NCBI RefSeq assembly: GCF_018780385.1 | Contig: NZ_JADMJO010000056.1 | Location: 1-49,654 of the forward strand | DNA from: Hydrogenophaga sp. | GTDB taxonomy: Bacteria > Pseudomonadota > Gammaproteobacteria > Burkholderiales > Burkholderiaceae_C | Direction: 5' to 3' | Length of the DNA stretch: 49,654 bases | Part shown: piece by piece, positions 43,019 through 49,654 of the stretch | Numbering within the stretch: the stretch's first letter is position 1 | Layout: every line of letters begins with the position of its first letter | Position numbers and translations under genes: made by a program | Notes under the pieces: model-generated | The model's database searches: none | Told to the model about the DNA's origin: nothing | Seen by the model: the letters and a program-made list of their open reading frames with translations, nothing else

Positions 43019-43441
43019 GTGAATCCACACATCACGCTCATCACGCTTGCCGTCGACGACCTTGAACGCGCAGTTGCCTTCTATCGCGACGGCCTTGGCT
43101 TCCCCACCAAGGGCATCATCGGCACCGAGATCGAGAACGGGGCCGTTGCTTTCTTCAACTTGCAGCATGGTTTGAAGCTGGCGCTCTGGCCACGCAAGAG
43201 TCTGGCCGCCGACAGCACTCTGCCGTTGCAGGCGGCAAGTTCCACCGAGTTCTCCATCGCCCACAACGTTGCGTCGGAGGCAGAGGTCGATGCTGCAATG
43301 CAGGAGGCGGCGCGCGCGGGCGCCAAGGTGGTCAAGGCAGCGCAATCCACGTCCTATGGCGGCTATGCAGGCTGCTTCCTCGACCCGGACGGCCATCTGT
43401 GGGAGGTGGCGTTCAATCCCGGCTTGGCGTCACTGGGCTGA
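43019..43441 (+). CDS. VOC-family (glyoxalase-like) protein
   Basis: A 140-aa vicinal-oxygen-chelate fold protein with two beta-alpha-beta3 modules: HITLITLAVDDLERAVAFYRDGLGFPTKG, and YGGYAGCFLDPDGHLWEVAFNP at the end. Metal ligands typical of glyoxalase I are partly visible (His near the start, Glu in WEVAF). GTG at 43019 has a GGAGG site 9 bases upstream and is preferred over in-frame ATGs upstream that lie in the transposase relic. GC content is lower than the surrounding genes. Function unknown. Confidence 0.85.
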   Translation: MNPHITLITLAVDDLERAVAFYRDGLGFPTKGIIGTEIENGAVAFFNLQHGLKLALWPRKSLAADSTLPLQAASSTEFSIAHNVASEAEVDAAMQEAARAGAKVVKAAQSTSYGGYAGCFLDPDGHLWEVAFNPGLASLG

Positions 43442-43499
43442 GCCGCCTCAGATCTCGGCTCCGCGCTGGCGAACGGCGGTGCCCAACTGGAGACACTGC

Positions 43500-43985
43500 A
43501 TGACGAATCCCATGGCCAAGGCATCGCAGTTGATCAACTGCCCCATTGAAGAGGCATTCAACGCTTTCGTCGATCCAGGCAAGATCACCCAATTCTGGCT
43601 GGCGTCGACCAGTGCGCCGCTGTCCCAGAATGCGAAGGTGACCTGGCACTTCCTGGTTCCCGGTGCCGTCGAGACCGCGGTGGTTGACGAGTTTCAGCCG
43701 GCACGGCTCATTGCGTTCACCTGGTCAGATGGACTGAAGGTTCGCCTGGAGTTTTCCGAGCAGTCTCCGGGCAAAACACGAGTTGCCGTGGAAGCTCAAG
43801 GCTTCTTGGGCAACGACGTGGTCGATCAGGCTGTGAATGCCACGGAAGGCTTCAGCATCGTGCTGTGCGACTTGAAGACATTCCTGGAATCAGGGAAGTC
43901 CGCGAACCTCGTCCGGGCAAAGGCTGAACTGATCGCTGCATCCGCCGCGTCAACAAAGCGCGACGCGACATCGCAATCGAGATGA
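43500..43985 (+). CDS. SRPBCC/AHSA1-type START-like protein
   Basis: A 161-aa protein of the SRPBCC fold: INCPIEEAFNAFVDPGKITQFWLASTSAPL, VTWHFLVPGAVETAVVDEFQPARLIAFTW, and the C-terminal helix SIVLCDLKTFLESG. The family binds hydrophobic ligands; AHSA1-like members are common in bacteria with unknown roles. It follows the VOC gene by 58 bases on the same strand, and both have lower GC than the neighbours, so they probably entered together. Confidence 0.83.
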   Translation: MTNPMAKASQLINCPIEEAFNAFVDPGKITQFWLASTSAPLSQNAKVTWHFLVPGAVETAVVDEFQPARLIAFTWSDGLKVRLEFSEQSPGKTRVAVEAQGFLGNDVVDQAVNATEGFSIVLCDLKTFLESGKSANLVRAKAELIAASAASTKRDATSQSR

Positions 43986-44172
43986 GACGTGCTCGAAGCA
44001 CCCCCCGGCCAGTGCGACCGGTCGACCTCTCGCTCGCCCCATCACTCAATAATTTATTGATCAACCATAGTTTTGATTGATTGTGTTTAATTAACGACCC
44101 CAGACGGGCACACTCCACGACATTCACCTGCCCTGCCTGGGCGGGCACTCTCGGTTTTCGGAGCCCTTCGCC
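43986..44172 (+). promoter_or_regulatory. AT-rich control region upstream of the lysE-davBA unit
   Basis: In an otherwise GC-rich window, 44046-44094 is strikingly AT-rich and includes the palindrome TTGATCAA (44057-44064) and nearby TTGATTGATTG. TTTAAT (44086-44091) is a possible -10. ArgP/LysG regulators bind AT-rich T-N11-A sites upstream of lysE, so an operator here is plausible. No other gene is seen in these 187 bases. Confidence 0.5.
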
Positions 44173-44817
44173 ATGACCCTCGCCTTCCCCACCTTCACCG
44201 CCGGCATGGTGCTGAGCATCTCGCTGATCATGGCGATCGGCCCGCAGAACGCGCACGTGCTGCGCATGGGCTTGCAGCGTCAGCACCTGTGGCTCACGGT
44301 GATCGTGTGCGCGGTGGCCGACATCGCGCTGATCTCGCTTGGCGTGCTGGGCCTGGCGCAGCTCGGCGGCCTGTCGGACAAGCTGATGGGCGCCCTGGTC
44401 GGTGCCGGCGTGCTGTTCCTCTCGGTTTACGGCTGGCAGGCGTTCCAGCGCTTCCTGCACCCGCGCACCCAGACGCCCGACACCCAGGCCGATGACAACC
44501 TCGCCACCGTGGTCGCCGAGCCGGTCTCGCGCCGCCAGGCCGTGCTGTCGGCACTGGCCTTCTCGTGGCTGAATCCGCACGCCTGGCTCGACACCGCGGT
44601 GCTGATCGGCACGGCTTCGCTGGCCTATGGGCAGGGCAGCACCGTGTTCGGCCTGGGTGCTGCCGCCGGTTCGGTGGTGTGGTTCCTGGCGCTGGGGGTG
44701 GCGGCCTTCTGGCTCGGGCGCCGGCTCAACTCCCTGCACGTGTGGCGTGCGCTCGACGGCATGGTTGCGCTCATGATGTGGGGCACGGCGCTCTGGCTGA
44801 TCAGCAGCCTGGCCTGA
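44173..44817 (+). CDS. lysE: LysE/ArgO-type basic amino-acid exporter
   Basis: A 214-aa inner-membrane exporter of the LysE/ArgO branch. The family signature is GMVLSISLIMAIGPQNAHVLRMGLQRQHL, and FSWLNPHAWLDTAVLIG follows mid-protein. About six membrane segments are visible. Family members export lysine and arginine. It is 15 bases before the davB-like gene on the same strand. With it, the cell could discharge excess lysine or degrade it. Confidence 0.92.
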   Translation: MTLAFPTFTAGMVLSISLIMAIGPQNAHVLRMGLQRQHLWLTVIVCAVADIALISLGVLGLAQLGGLSDKLMGALVGAGVLFLSVYGWQAFQRFLHPRTQTPDTQADDNLATVVAEPVSRRQAVLSALAFSWLNPHAWLDTAVLIGTASLAYGQGSTVFGLGAAAGSVVWFLALGVAAFWLGRRLNSLHVWRALDGMVALMMWGTALWLISSLA

Positions 44818-44832
44818 ACCCTGGAGATGTCC

Positions 44833-46509
44833 ATGTCCCTGCCCCTGCGCAGCACCGATGCGCCCGTCACCGTTTTCGGCCCCGACTTTCCTTTTGCTTT
44901 CGATGACTGGATCACCCACCCGCAAGGCCTGGGCGAGATTCCCGCCGAGCGCCTGGGGCAGGAAGTGGCCATCGTCGGCGCCGGCATGGCCGGCATGGTG
45001 GCCGCCTATGAGCTCATGAAGCTGGGCCTGAAGCCCGTGCTGTACGAGGCCTCGCGGATGGGCGGGCGGTTGCGTTCGCAGACTTTCGAGGGCGCTCAAG
45101 GCGTGGTGGCCGAGCTCGGCGGCATGCGCTTCCCTGCGTCGGGCACGGCGTTTTTCCACTACGTGAGCCGCCTGGGCCTGAAGACCCGGCCGTTTCCCAA
45201 CCCCTTGACCACCGCAGCCGGCTGCACCGTGGTCGACCTCGAAGGCCAGACGCACTGGGCGCGCGAACTCGCCGATCTGCCACCCCTGTTCAGCGAAGTG
45301 GCCGAAGCCTGGGCGCAGGCGCTTGAAGAAGGCGCGGGCTTCACCGGCCTGCAGCAGGCGCTGCGCGAGCGCGACATTGCGCGCCTCAAGGCGCTGTGGG
45401 ACCGCCTCGTGCCGCTCTGGGACGACCGCACCTTCTACGACTTCGTGGCCACGTCGAAAGCCTTTGCGAAGCTTTCGTTCCAGCACCGCGAGGTGTTCGG
45501 CCAGGTCGGCTTCGGCACCGGCGGCTGGGACTCGGACTTTCCCAACTCCATGCTCGAAATCCTGCGCGTGGTGCTCACCGGCTGCGACGAGAACCAGCAC
45601 CTGATCGAAGGCGGTGTGCAGCAGGTGCCGCTGGGCCTGTGGCAACACGCACCCGCCGCGAGCGAGCTGCGCCATTGGCCCGCCGGCACCACGCTCGCCA
45701 GCCTGCACCACGGCTCGCCGCGCGCCGGCGTCAGGACAATAGCGCGTGCAGCGAGCAACGAACTCGCCGTCACCGACACCTGGGGCAACACACAAATCTA
45801 CCCCGCCGTGCTCACCACCTGCCAGAGCTGGTTGCTGACCACGCAGATCGCGGTGGAAGAGTCGCTGTTTTCGCAGAAGCACTGGATGGCGCTGGACCGC
45901 ACGCGCTACATGCAGTCGTCCAAGACCTTCGTGATGGTGGACCGCCCGTTCTGGAACGACCTCAAGGCGAACGGCTGGCCGACCATGGGCATGACGCTCA
46001 CCGACCGGCTCACGCGCGGCACCTACCTGTTCGACAACGGACCCGACCAACCCGGCGTGATCTGCCTGAGCTACGCCTGGATGGGCGACGCGCTCAAGAT
46101 GCTGCCGCACGGCACCGAAAAGCGCGTGCAACTCGCGCTCTCGGCGCTGAAGAAGATCTACCCCGACGTGGACATCGCCAGCCACATCATTGGCGACCCG
46201 ATCAGCGTGTCGTGGGAAGCCGACCCGCATTTCCTGGGCGCCTTCAAGGGGGCGCTGCCCGGCCACTACCGCTACAACCACCGCATGTACAGCCACTTCA
46301 TGCAGGACGGCTTCGCGATCGCCGAGCGCGGCATCTTCATCGCCGGCGACGACGTGTCGTTCACACCCGCGTGGGTGGAAGGCGCGGTGCAGACTTCCTT
46401 GAATGCGGTGTGGGGCATCGTGAAGCACCTCGGTGGTCACACACATGCAGACAACCCCGGCCCGGGCGACGTGTTTGCCGAGCTCGGGCCGGTGACCCTA
46501 CCCGACTGA
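44833..46509 (+). CDS. davB: FAD amine oxidase, likely L-lysine 2-monooxygenase
   Basis: A 558-aa flavin monoamine oxidase. The FAD motif is EVAIVGAGMAGMVAAYELMKLGLKPVLYEA (about 45-74), and the RMGGRLRSQTF motif follows. The C-terminal GIFIAGDDVSFTPAWVEGAVQTSLNAVWG also fits FAD binding. Size and layout match tryptophan 2-monooxygenase and lysine 2-monooxygenase (DavB), which give an amide (5-aminovaleramide from lysine). The next gene encodes a matching amidase and the previous one a LysE exporter, so lysine is the likely substrate. ATG 44833 has GGAG 6 bases away; ATG 44827 is possible. Confidence 0.82.
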   Translation: MSLPLRSTDAPVTVFGPDFPFAFDDWITHPQGLGEIPAERLGQEVAIVGAGMAGMVAAYELMKLGLKPVLYEASRMGGRLRSQTFEGAQGVVAELGGMRFPASGTAFFHYVSRLGLKTRPFPNPLTTAAGCTVVDLEGQTHWARELADLPPLFSEVAEAWAQALEEGAGFTGLQQALRERDIARLKALWDRLVPLWDDRTFYDFVATSKAFAKLSFQHREVFGQVGFGTGGWDSDFPNSMLEILRVVLTGCDENQHLIEGGVQQVPLGLWQHAPAASELRHWPAGTTLASLHHGSPRAGVRTIARAASNELAVTDTWGNTQIYPAVLTTCQSWLLTTQIAVEESLFSQKHWMALDRTRYMQSSKTFVMVDRPFWNDLKANGWPTMGMTLTDRLTRGTYLFDNGPDQPGVICLSYAWMGDALKMLPHGTEKRVQLALSALKKIYPDVDIASHIIGDPISVSWEADPHFLGAFKGALPGHYRYNHRMYSHFMQDGFAIAERGIFIAGDDVSFTPAWVEGAVQTSLNAVWGIVKHLGGHTHADNPGPGDVFAELGPVTLPD

Positions 46510-46516
46510 GAAACCA

Positions 46517-46546
46517 AGCCCGTTCGGGCTGAGCTTGTCGACGCCC
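46517..46546 (+). repeat. Short hairpin repeat, CGTTCGGGCTGAGC type
   Basis: AGCCCG/CGGGCT forms a near-perfect hairpin and is followed by GAGCTTGTCGACGCCCT. Sequences like CGTTCGGGCTGAGCTTGTCGAAGCCC are scattered in many Comamonadaceae genomes, from memory. It is between davB and davA, in the 49-base gap. Here it is present once. Confidence 0.55.
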
Positions 46547-46558
46547 TCACCCACCCAC

Positions 46559-47365
46559 ATGACCGCCAACACACTCACCCTCGCGCTCTGGCAGTGCCCC
46601 TACACGGCCAACACCGCCGCAGCCCTGACCAGGCTGGACGCCACCGCCGCGCAGGCGCGCGCCCAAGGTGCAGCGCTGCTGGTGTGCCCCGAGATGTCGC
46701 TCACCGGTTACCAGATCGGCGCGCCAGCGGTGGCCGCGCTCGCCGAGCCGGCGGACGGCGCGCTGGCCCAGGCCGTCAGCGCCATCGCGCAGCGCCACGG
46801 CATCGCCATCGTCTACGGCTACCCCGAGCACAACCCAGAGGGCCGGCCGTTCAACGCCACGCAGTTCATCAGCGCCGAGGGCCAGCGCGTGGCCGACTAC
46901 CGCAAGACCCACCTCTTCGGCGACATCGACCGCGCCCAGTTCAGCCCCGGCCCGCAAGCGCCCGCGGTCTTCGAGTGGGACGGCTGGCGCCTGGGCCTGC
47001 TGATCTGCTACGACATCGAGTTCCCCGAGCCCGCGCGCGGCCTCGCGCTGCAGGGTGCCGACGCCATCGTGGTGCCCACGGCCAACATGATCAACTTCGA
47101 CGAAGTGCAGCGCGTGCTGCTGCCCGCGCGTGCGCTGGAGAACCGGGTCTATGTGGCCTACGCGAACGCGTGCGGGCAGGAAGGCGACACCACCTACGGA
47201 GGCTTCAGCACCGTGTGTGGCCCCTCGGCGGGCGCCCACCCATCGGCGGGGCGTGAGGCGGAACTGCTGCTGGTCACACTCGACCCGGCAGAGTTGCAGC
47301 GCGCCCGTGGCGCCAGCCAATGGCCCGACCGCCGCCCTGACCTGTACCCGCAGGGGCGCGGCTGA
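46559..47365 (+). CDS. davA: Nitrilase-superfamily amidase, likely 5-aminovaleramidase
   Basis: A 268-aa carbon-nitrogen hydrolase. The catalytic triad is visible: Glu45 (CPEMSLTG), Lys116 (YRKTHLFG), Cys150 (LLICYDIEFPEP). DavA hydrolyses 5-aminovaleramide to 5-aminovalerate and ammonia after lysine 2-monooxygenase. The place after davB-like supports this; other short-chain amidases of the family cannot be excluded. The ATG at 46559 begins the normal family start; a TTG 24 bases upstream lies in a repeat region. Confidence 0.82.
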   Translation: MTANTLTLALWQCPYTANTAAALTRLDATAAQARAQGAALLVCPEMSLTGYQIGAPAVAALAEPADGALAQAVSAIAQRHGIAIVYGYPEHNPEGRPFNATQFISAEGQRVADYRKTHLFGDIDRAQFSPGPQAPAVFEWDGWRLGLLICYDIEFPEPARGLALQGADAIVVPTANMINFDEVQRVLLPARALENRVYVAYANACGQEGDTTYGGFSTVCGPSAGAHPSAGREAELLLVTLDPAELQRARGASQWPDRRPDLYPQGRG

Positions 47366-47402
47366 ACCTCAGCGGCCACGTGATGACCGCCCCGGATCGG
47401 CA

Positions 47403-47771
47403 TCAGCCCAAATAGAAATCCATGGGAATCAACTCGATGCCCCATCCTCCCGCTTCACCCAACGAGGCGGCGGGGTGCATGGCCGCGAGGCGCACCGCCT
47501 CTTCACGGCTGGCAGCCTCGATGATGAACAGACCACCCACCATTTCCTTGGACTCGGTATAGGGTCCGTCGCTGATCTGTGGCTTGCCGCCGCGCGGGCG
47601 CAGCGTCATCCAGTCCTTGGGCTCGGACAGTGACGCGGACACCAGCACCTTTCCCGTGGCGCGCATCTTCTCGTCCAGGGGCGGGCACTGCCTCACCAGC
47701 GCCTGCACGTCGTCTGGCGCCATCGCGGCGAATTTGGCGGGGTTGTAATACGCAAGGCCCAGGTACTTCAT
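47403..47771 (-). CDS. YciI/DGPF-domain protein
   Basis: A 122-aa protein with the DGPF (YCII-related) signature QISDGPYTESKEMVGGLFIIEAASREEAVRLAAMHP. The family fold is ferredoxin-like; some members accompany sigma factors or halogenated compound enzymes, but here the function is unknown. It converges on davA with 37 bases between. Confidence 0.88.
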   Translation of the reverse strand: MKYLGLAYYNPAKFAAMAPDDVQALVRQCPPLDEKMRATGKVLVSASLSEPKDWMTLRPRGGKPQISDGPYTESKEMVGGLFIIEAASREEAVRLAAMHPAASLGEAGGWGIELIPMDFYLG

Positions 47772-47906
47772 GACGACATCCTTTTTTGATGGCTGGTGTC
47801 TTCACGACGAAGCTGGCGGGTGGCAATCGACAGGAGTCGGGAAGTTTGTGTTGTGACGCCCCCTTCGGACCCGCTCAAGACGCGGCTACCATGGCGGGCA
47901 TCGGCC
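47772..47906. other. Short gap between YciI gene and insertion sequence
   Basis: These 135 bases lie between the YciI-like gene and the IS1182 element. A plus-strand frame crosses the IS left end (47796-48059) but has no family-like features. The last four bases (GGCC, 47903-47906) are the left target duplication of the IS. Confidence 0.5.
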
Positions 47907-49601
47907 GAGGCTGTGTGGAAACGCCACGGGCACGCCAGTATTGCCGATCCCTTGCTTCATGAGGTGTTCATAGAGCCCTCAGGTCACCTGGAGGCCGTCT
48001 TTGTGGTCGGACTGCGTTGGGCGGATTTGACGCGCAGCAAAGCTCTTTCAAGAGGGTAAGGGAGCCTCAAAGGGCTCATGCCCCCAAGAGCCGCATCGCC
48101 TTCATCGTTTCCGCTATCCCCAGAATTCGCATCAACCGCTTGAGGTTGTACGCCAGCACGTGCAGGCTCATCTCGGTCCCCACATGCGTCAGCGTCTTCG
48201 TCAGGAAGTGCGTCGAGCCCATCCAGTGTTTGAGCGTGCCGAACACATGCTCCACGGTGCGCCGTCGCAAGGTCATGGCGTCGGGCTTGCGGTCCAGCCG
48301 CTGCTGCGCGCGCTCGAGCACTTCTTCATGTTCCCAGCGCCGTATGCGCCGGTAGCTGCTGGTCGTGCACTTCGCCTTCATCGCGCAGCCCGGGCAGGCG
48401 CTGGTCCAGTAGAGATGGACGTTCAGACCGCCTTTCTCCAGCGTGCTGAAGCGGTGGATCGCCCGCTCGCCCGCAGGGCACTGGTACTCGTCGTCTTTGG
48501 CGATGTAGATGAAGTCACTCTTGTCGAAGCGCCCCTCGGCCTTCGCGTTGGAGGTCATGGGCTTGGGTACGAAGGCGGCGATGCCCGCATCCTCGCAGGC
48601 CTTGATCTCCGTCCCATTGAAGTAGCCACGATCGGCAAAGGCCTGCAGTTGCTTCGTGCCCATGGCCTCGCGTGCCGCTCGCGCCATCTTGCTCAGTTGT
48701 GCCCGGTCGTTGCCGACGTTCGTCACCTCATGCGCCACGATCAGGTGGTGTTTGGCATCGACGGCCGTCTGCACGTTGTAGCCCACCAGCCCTGAGCCCT
48801 TGGCCTGCGAGACCATGGAGCGCGCGTCGGGGTCGGTGGTGGAGCGCTGCCCGTCGGGCTCACTCTTCAGTTGCTCACGGGTCTCGTCAAGCTGGCGCAT
48901 CTGCTCGCGCAGGGTCCGGATCTTGTCTTGCAGCCGTTCGGTCTTGGCTTCCATCTCGGCAGGCTGGGTGCGATCAGCCGTCTCCAGTGCATCGAGGTAG
49001 CGCTGGATGCTTTCCTCGATCTGCCGCTGGCGCGCCTCGATCTTGGCGGGCGTGACGTTGCGGTCGCGGCTGTTGACGGCCTTGAACTTGCTGCCATCGA
49101 TTGCCACGATGGCCTGGGAGAAGAGCTTGAACTCGCGACACAGGCCGACAAAGCGGCGGCAGACGTTGCGGATGCCCAGAGCATTGTTGTGACGGAAGTC
49201 GGCGATGGTCTTGAAGTCGGGCGCCAGACGACCGGTGAGCCACATCAGTTCGACGTTGCGCTGGGCCTCTCGCTCCAGGCGGCGGCTGGACTGGATCCGG
49301 TTGAGATAGCCGTAGATGTAGAGCTTGAGCAGAACCGACGGGTGATATCCAGGTCGGCCAGTGGCGGCGGGATCTGCGCCCTCAAAGCCAAGAGCGCCGA
49401 GATCGAGTTCATTGACGAAAGCATCGGCGATGCGCACCGGGTTGTCTTCGTCGACGTAGTCGTCAAGGAACTCTGGCAACAACGTGACCTGGTGTCGGTC
49501 TGCGCCTTCGATGAATCGCTTCATGGGCCACCTCACTGGAAATGGGGTGACCCAATTTTATTTTTGAGAAGCCGTTTGGGGAAGTGTTTTCACACAGCCT
49601 C
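47907..49601 (-). mobile_element. IS1182-family insertion sequence (1695 bp)
   Basis: The left end begins GAGGCTGTGTGGAAAC and the right end, read inward, GAGGCTGTGTGAAAAC: inverted repeats with one mismatch in 16 bases, and similarity fades soon after. Flanking bases are GGCC on both sides (47903-47906 and 49602-49605), a likely 4-bp target duplication, though GGCC is itself a palindrome so part could be fortuitous. One transposase gene fills the inside, with about 169 bases of sequence after its stop. Length fits IS1182 elements. Confidence 0.85.
48076..49524 (-). CDS. IS1182-family transposase
   Basis: A 482-aa DDE transposase. MKRFIEGADRHQVTLLPEFLDDYVDEDNPVRIADAF and RPGYHPSVLLKLYIYGYLNRIQSSRRLE form the N-terminal DUF772-type domain; AIVAIDGSKFKAVNSRDRN, a coiled-coil-like Gln/Arg/Glu-rich insert (about 165-225), VGYNVQTAVDAKHHLI, and the ADRGYFNGTEIKACEDAGI and RRTVEHVFGTLKHWMG segments follow. 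No frameshift or stop is visible, so the protein may be active. ATG 49524 has a GTGAGG site; GTG 49536 is also possible. Confidence 0.93.
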   Translation of the reverse strand: MKRFIEGADRHQVTLLPEFLDDYVDEDNPVRIADAFVNELDLGALGFEGADPAATGRPGYHPSVLLKLYIYGYLNRIQSSRRLEREAQRNVELMWLTGRLAPDFKTIADFRHNNALGIRNVCRRFVGLCREFKLFSQAIVAIDGSKFKAVNSRDRNVTPAKIEARQRQIEESIQRYLDALETADRTQPAEMEAKTERLQDKIRTLREQMRQLDETREQLKSEPDGQRSTTDPDARSMVSQAKGSGLVGYNVQTAVDAKHHLIVAHEVTNVGNDRAQLSKMARAAREAMGTKQLQAFADRGYFNGTEIKACEDAGIAAFVPKPMTSNAKAEGRFDKSDFIYIAKDDEYQCPAGERAIHRFSTLEKGGLNVHLYWTSACPGCAMKAKCTTSSYRRIRRWEHEEVLERAQQRLDRKPDAMTLRRRTVEHVFGTLKHWMGSTHFLTKTLTHVGTEMSLHVLAYNLKRLMRILGIAETMKAMRLLGA

Positions 49602-49605
49602 GGCC
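49602..49605. repeat. Right target-site duplication of the IS1182 element
   Basis: GGCC, matching GGCC at 47903-47906. The remaining 49 bases of the window carry no complete gene. Confidence 0.6.
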
Positions 49606-49654
49606 AGAAGCGGACGTTGGACAAATCATGAAGGTATTGAGCAGCGACTTATCC

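Noticed and set aside
47796..48059. Plus-strand 87-codon frame across the left end of the IS
   Set aside because: It crosses the IS boundary and has no recognisable features; probably chance.

Overview
The window is about 49.7 kb of dense, high-GC chromosome from a betaproteobacterium. Protein styles and gene orders (tRNA-Tyr/Gly/Thr-tuf, rpe-gph-trpEG-trpDC, lptA-lptB-rpoN) fit the Comamonadaceae, perhaps Hydrogenophaga. This is inferred from sequence character only. No rRNA, CRISPR array, plasmid or phage module was seen. Genes are mostly core metabolism and housekeeping, with islands of catabolic and accessory genes.

Region 1 (1-15.8 kb). The 5' end of tuf lies behind three tRNA genes. 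Next comes a minus-strand tryptophan block: trpE-trpG, a threonine aldolase and an RhtB/LysE-type exporter, trpD-trpC and ung. A short ORF with a Trp-Pro-Trp motif and GC-rich hairpins upstream of trpE look like a trp attenuator. Beyond are a chalcone-isomerase-like exported protein, gph-rpe, apaG, a membrane protein of the 'Gcr site-specific recombinase' family, thiL, an unusual membrane protein with a soluble C-terminal domain, pgpA and pncC.

Region 2 (15.8-27.9 kb). Accessory and stress genes: an AlkC-like DNA glycosylase, a Tat/lipoprotein nitroreductase-like protein, an NAD(P)-binding epimerase, and a LysR regulator followed by a haloacetate-dehalogenase-like hydrolase overlapping a glutathione transferase. 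Then come a tautomerase, a UPF0149/SEC-C protein, a membrane-anchored glutamate-synthase-like flavoprotein, and GFA, DUF1772, DUF488, YwqK-like and PIN proteins.

Region 3 (27.8-37.1 kb). Housekeeping genes on the minus strand: an RlmL-type methyltransferase, rpoN, lptB, lptA, dsbA, a SPOR-domain protein and argS, then a LysR regulator divergent from a second tautomerase.

Region 4 (37.1-49.65 kb). Amino-acid and amine use. An ArgP/LysG-type regulator sits next to a microcompartment-free ethanolamine set (eutB, eutC, permease, AraC/EutR-like regulator). After an IS110 transposase relic and a VOC/SRPBCC pair of lower GC, a LysE/ArgO exporter is followed by genes resembling davB (lysine 2-monooxygenase) and davA (5-aminovaleramidase). 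This suggests one unit that can both export and degrade lysine. The window ends in a nearly complete IS1182-family insertion sequence with terminal inverted repeats and a 4-bp GGCC duplication.

A GC-rich palindromic repeat occurs three times, each in a tight gap just upstream of a gene (ltaE, gph, rpoN); at gph it appears to have become part of the reading frame. A different short repeat lies between davB and davA. Many gene pairs overlap by ATGA, TGATG or GTGA, showing tight operon packing.
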